This document shows, piece after piece, positions 63,432 to 64,000 of a stretch of DNA of 64,000 nucleotides; position 1 is the stretch's first letter; each line of letters begins with the position of its first letter. This DNA comes from Candidatus Eiseniibacteriota bacterium (GTDB taxonomy: Bacteria > Eisenbacteria > RBG-16-71-46 > CAIMUX01), in assembly GCA_020633975.1 (NCBI GenBank), contig JACKCR010000008.1, positions 263,107-327,106 of the forward strand, given 5' to 3'. The notes under the pieces were generated by a model. That model was not told the origin of the DNA and did no database searches. It was given only the letters and a program-made list of their open reading frames with translations. The position numbers were made by a program, and so were the translations under genes.

Positions 63432-63986
63432 TTGAACCGATGTGTAGTAGCCTCAACCGCCCTCACCCTACTTCTCGCCGTCGGTTGCAGCGACGGCAAC
63501 GGCCCTGAACCACCGAGCGACCTCGGCCTCGCCGGGAGTGGAACACTCACGATGAGTGGAAACGACACAGCCAACCTCGGCACCAAGATCCACGTCGGTG
63601 ACATGGCGTACCTCGATTCGGGCGACGGACCCACGGCCCTCGTTTTCGTCGACCGCTACTCGCGAATCGAGGGTGATACCCTCACCAGGGTAGGGGTCCA
63701 CACCCTTTCGCTTTATCCGGACAACAGGTTCCGCCTCTATGTCGGAGACAGCGTCCCCGGTGTACGGGATGCTGGTGCGGTATTGGAGATCGTCCGGTCC
63801 GGCAGGGGCGGGGCGTACGCGACGCCGATGCAAGGCGAACCCGGCCGGCGTCCCGAGGTCGATCTCGACTCACACGTTGCCGTTTTCGAGAACGTAACGC
63901 TGTACCCAGACTTCTTCGAAGAGCAGGACACTCTCTCACCGATCACTCTGAATGGAACGATCACCTGGGGACCGAGTCCGGAATAG
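63432..63986 (+). CDS. lipoprotein, unknown function
   Basis: The protein has 184 residues from a TTG at 63432, four bases after GAGGAGGT. A lipobox LLAVGC (Cys at about 19) is followed by SDG. The mature domain is beta-rich. No family is recognised; it is a single-domain outer-membrane or periplasmic lipoprotein. Confidence 0.75.
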   Translation: MNRCVVASTALTLLLAVGCSDGNGPEPPSDLGLAGSGTLTMSGNDTANLGTKIHVGDMAYLDSGDGPTALVFVDRYSRIEGDTLTRVGVHTLSLYPDNRFRLYVGDSVPGVRDAGAVLEIVRSGRGGAYATPMQGEPGRRPEVDLDSHVAVFENVTLYPDFFEEQDTLSPITLNGTITWGPSPE

Positions 63987-64000
63987 GAACGGTCCGGGCC

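Overview
The window is a GC-rich chromosomal segment from a Gram-negative, probably free-living bacterium. It encodes an Omp85/TamB export pair, an OmpA-family protein, several lipoproteins with clear lipoboxes, and three large exported proteins. Two of these have the FlgD-like/type IX-style C-terminal Ig domain, and two carry the unusual six-cysteine 'GACC' repeat. This combination, with the AGGAGGT-type ribosome sites, suggests an FCB-group lineage such as the Eisenbacteria/Krumholzibacteriota/Latescibacterota-type candidate phyla. That placement is inference; no rRNA is present. I found no tRNA, rRNA, CRISPR array, insertion sequence or prophage.

Layout. 1-5591 (minus): a ParB-like DNA-binding protein, a small VOC-fold enzyme, and a giant secreted protein of ASH/choice-of-anchor-D and GACC modules that runs off the left edge. 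5981-7752 (plus): ECF sigma factor, small acidic protein, MscS-like channel. 7856-11636: an internally deleted PPOX flavoprotein coupled to a GNAT acetyltransferase, a second GNAT, and a coupled alkylation-repair pair (Ada-AlkA fusion and Ogt). 11732-18023 (minus): a BNR/sialidase-like exported protein, phosphoglycerate mutase, DarP, an RRM protein and an M24 peptidase with an internal tandem repeat. 18124-20752: a membrane-anchored TPR protein and an S4-domain protein. 20863-30794 (minus): a cation/proton antiporter overlapping a TamA-like Omp85 protein, then TamB, then a fibronectin-type lipoprotein. 31126-34958 (plus): two coupled outer-membrane proteins. 35043-38619: a Spondin_N lipoprotein divergent from the GTPase typA/bipA.

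The most unusual part is 38713-52909. A tightly packed minus-strand operon encodes a soluble Ser/Thr kinase fused to an NB-ARC-like STAND NTPase and TPRs, a transglutaminase-like/Clp_N protein with intact Cys and His, a FecR-N-like regulator, a TPR/CsgG-like lipoprotein, a beta-barrel protein, a membrane-spanning Ser/Thr kinase and a second CsgG-like protein. Five of the six junctions overlap or lie within 20-90 nt. Divergent from it is a small plus-strand operon with a second transglutaminase-like/Clp_N protein that has lost its Cys, an atypical sigma factor and a second FecR-N-like protein. I infer a single envelope-spanning kinase/sigma signalling system whose architecture I do not recognise as described.

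52955-63986: a membrane protein with DnaJ-type zinc motifs, small envelope proteins, then a 2089-residue exported protein built from four nearly identical 741-bp repeats (each with a G8 tract) and eleven 114-bp six-cysteine repeats, followed by four small exported or lipoprotein genes separated by strong hairpins.
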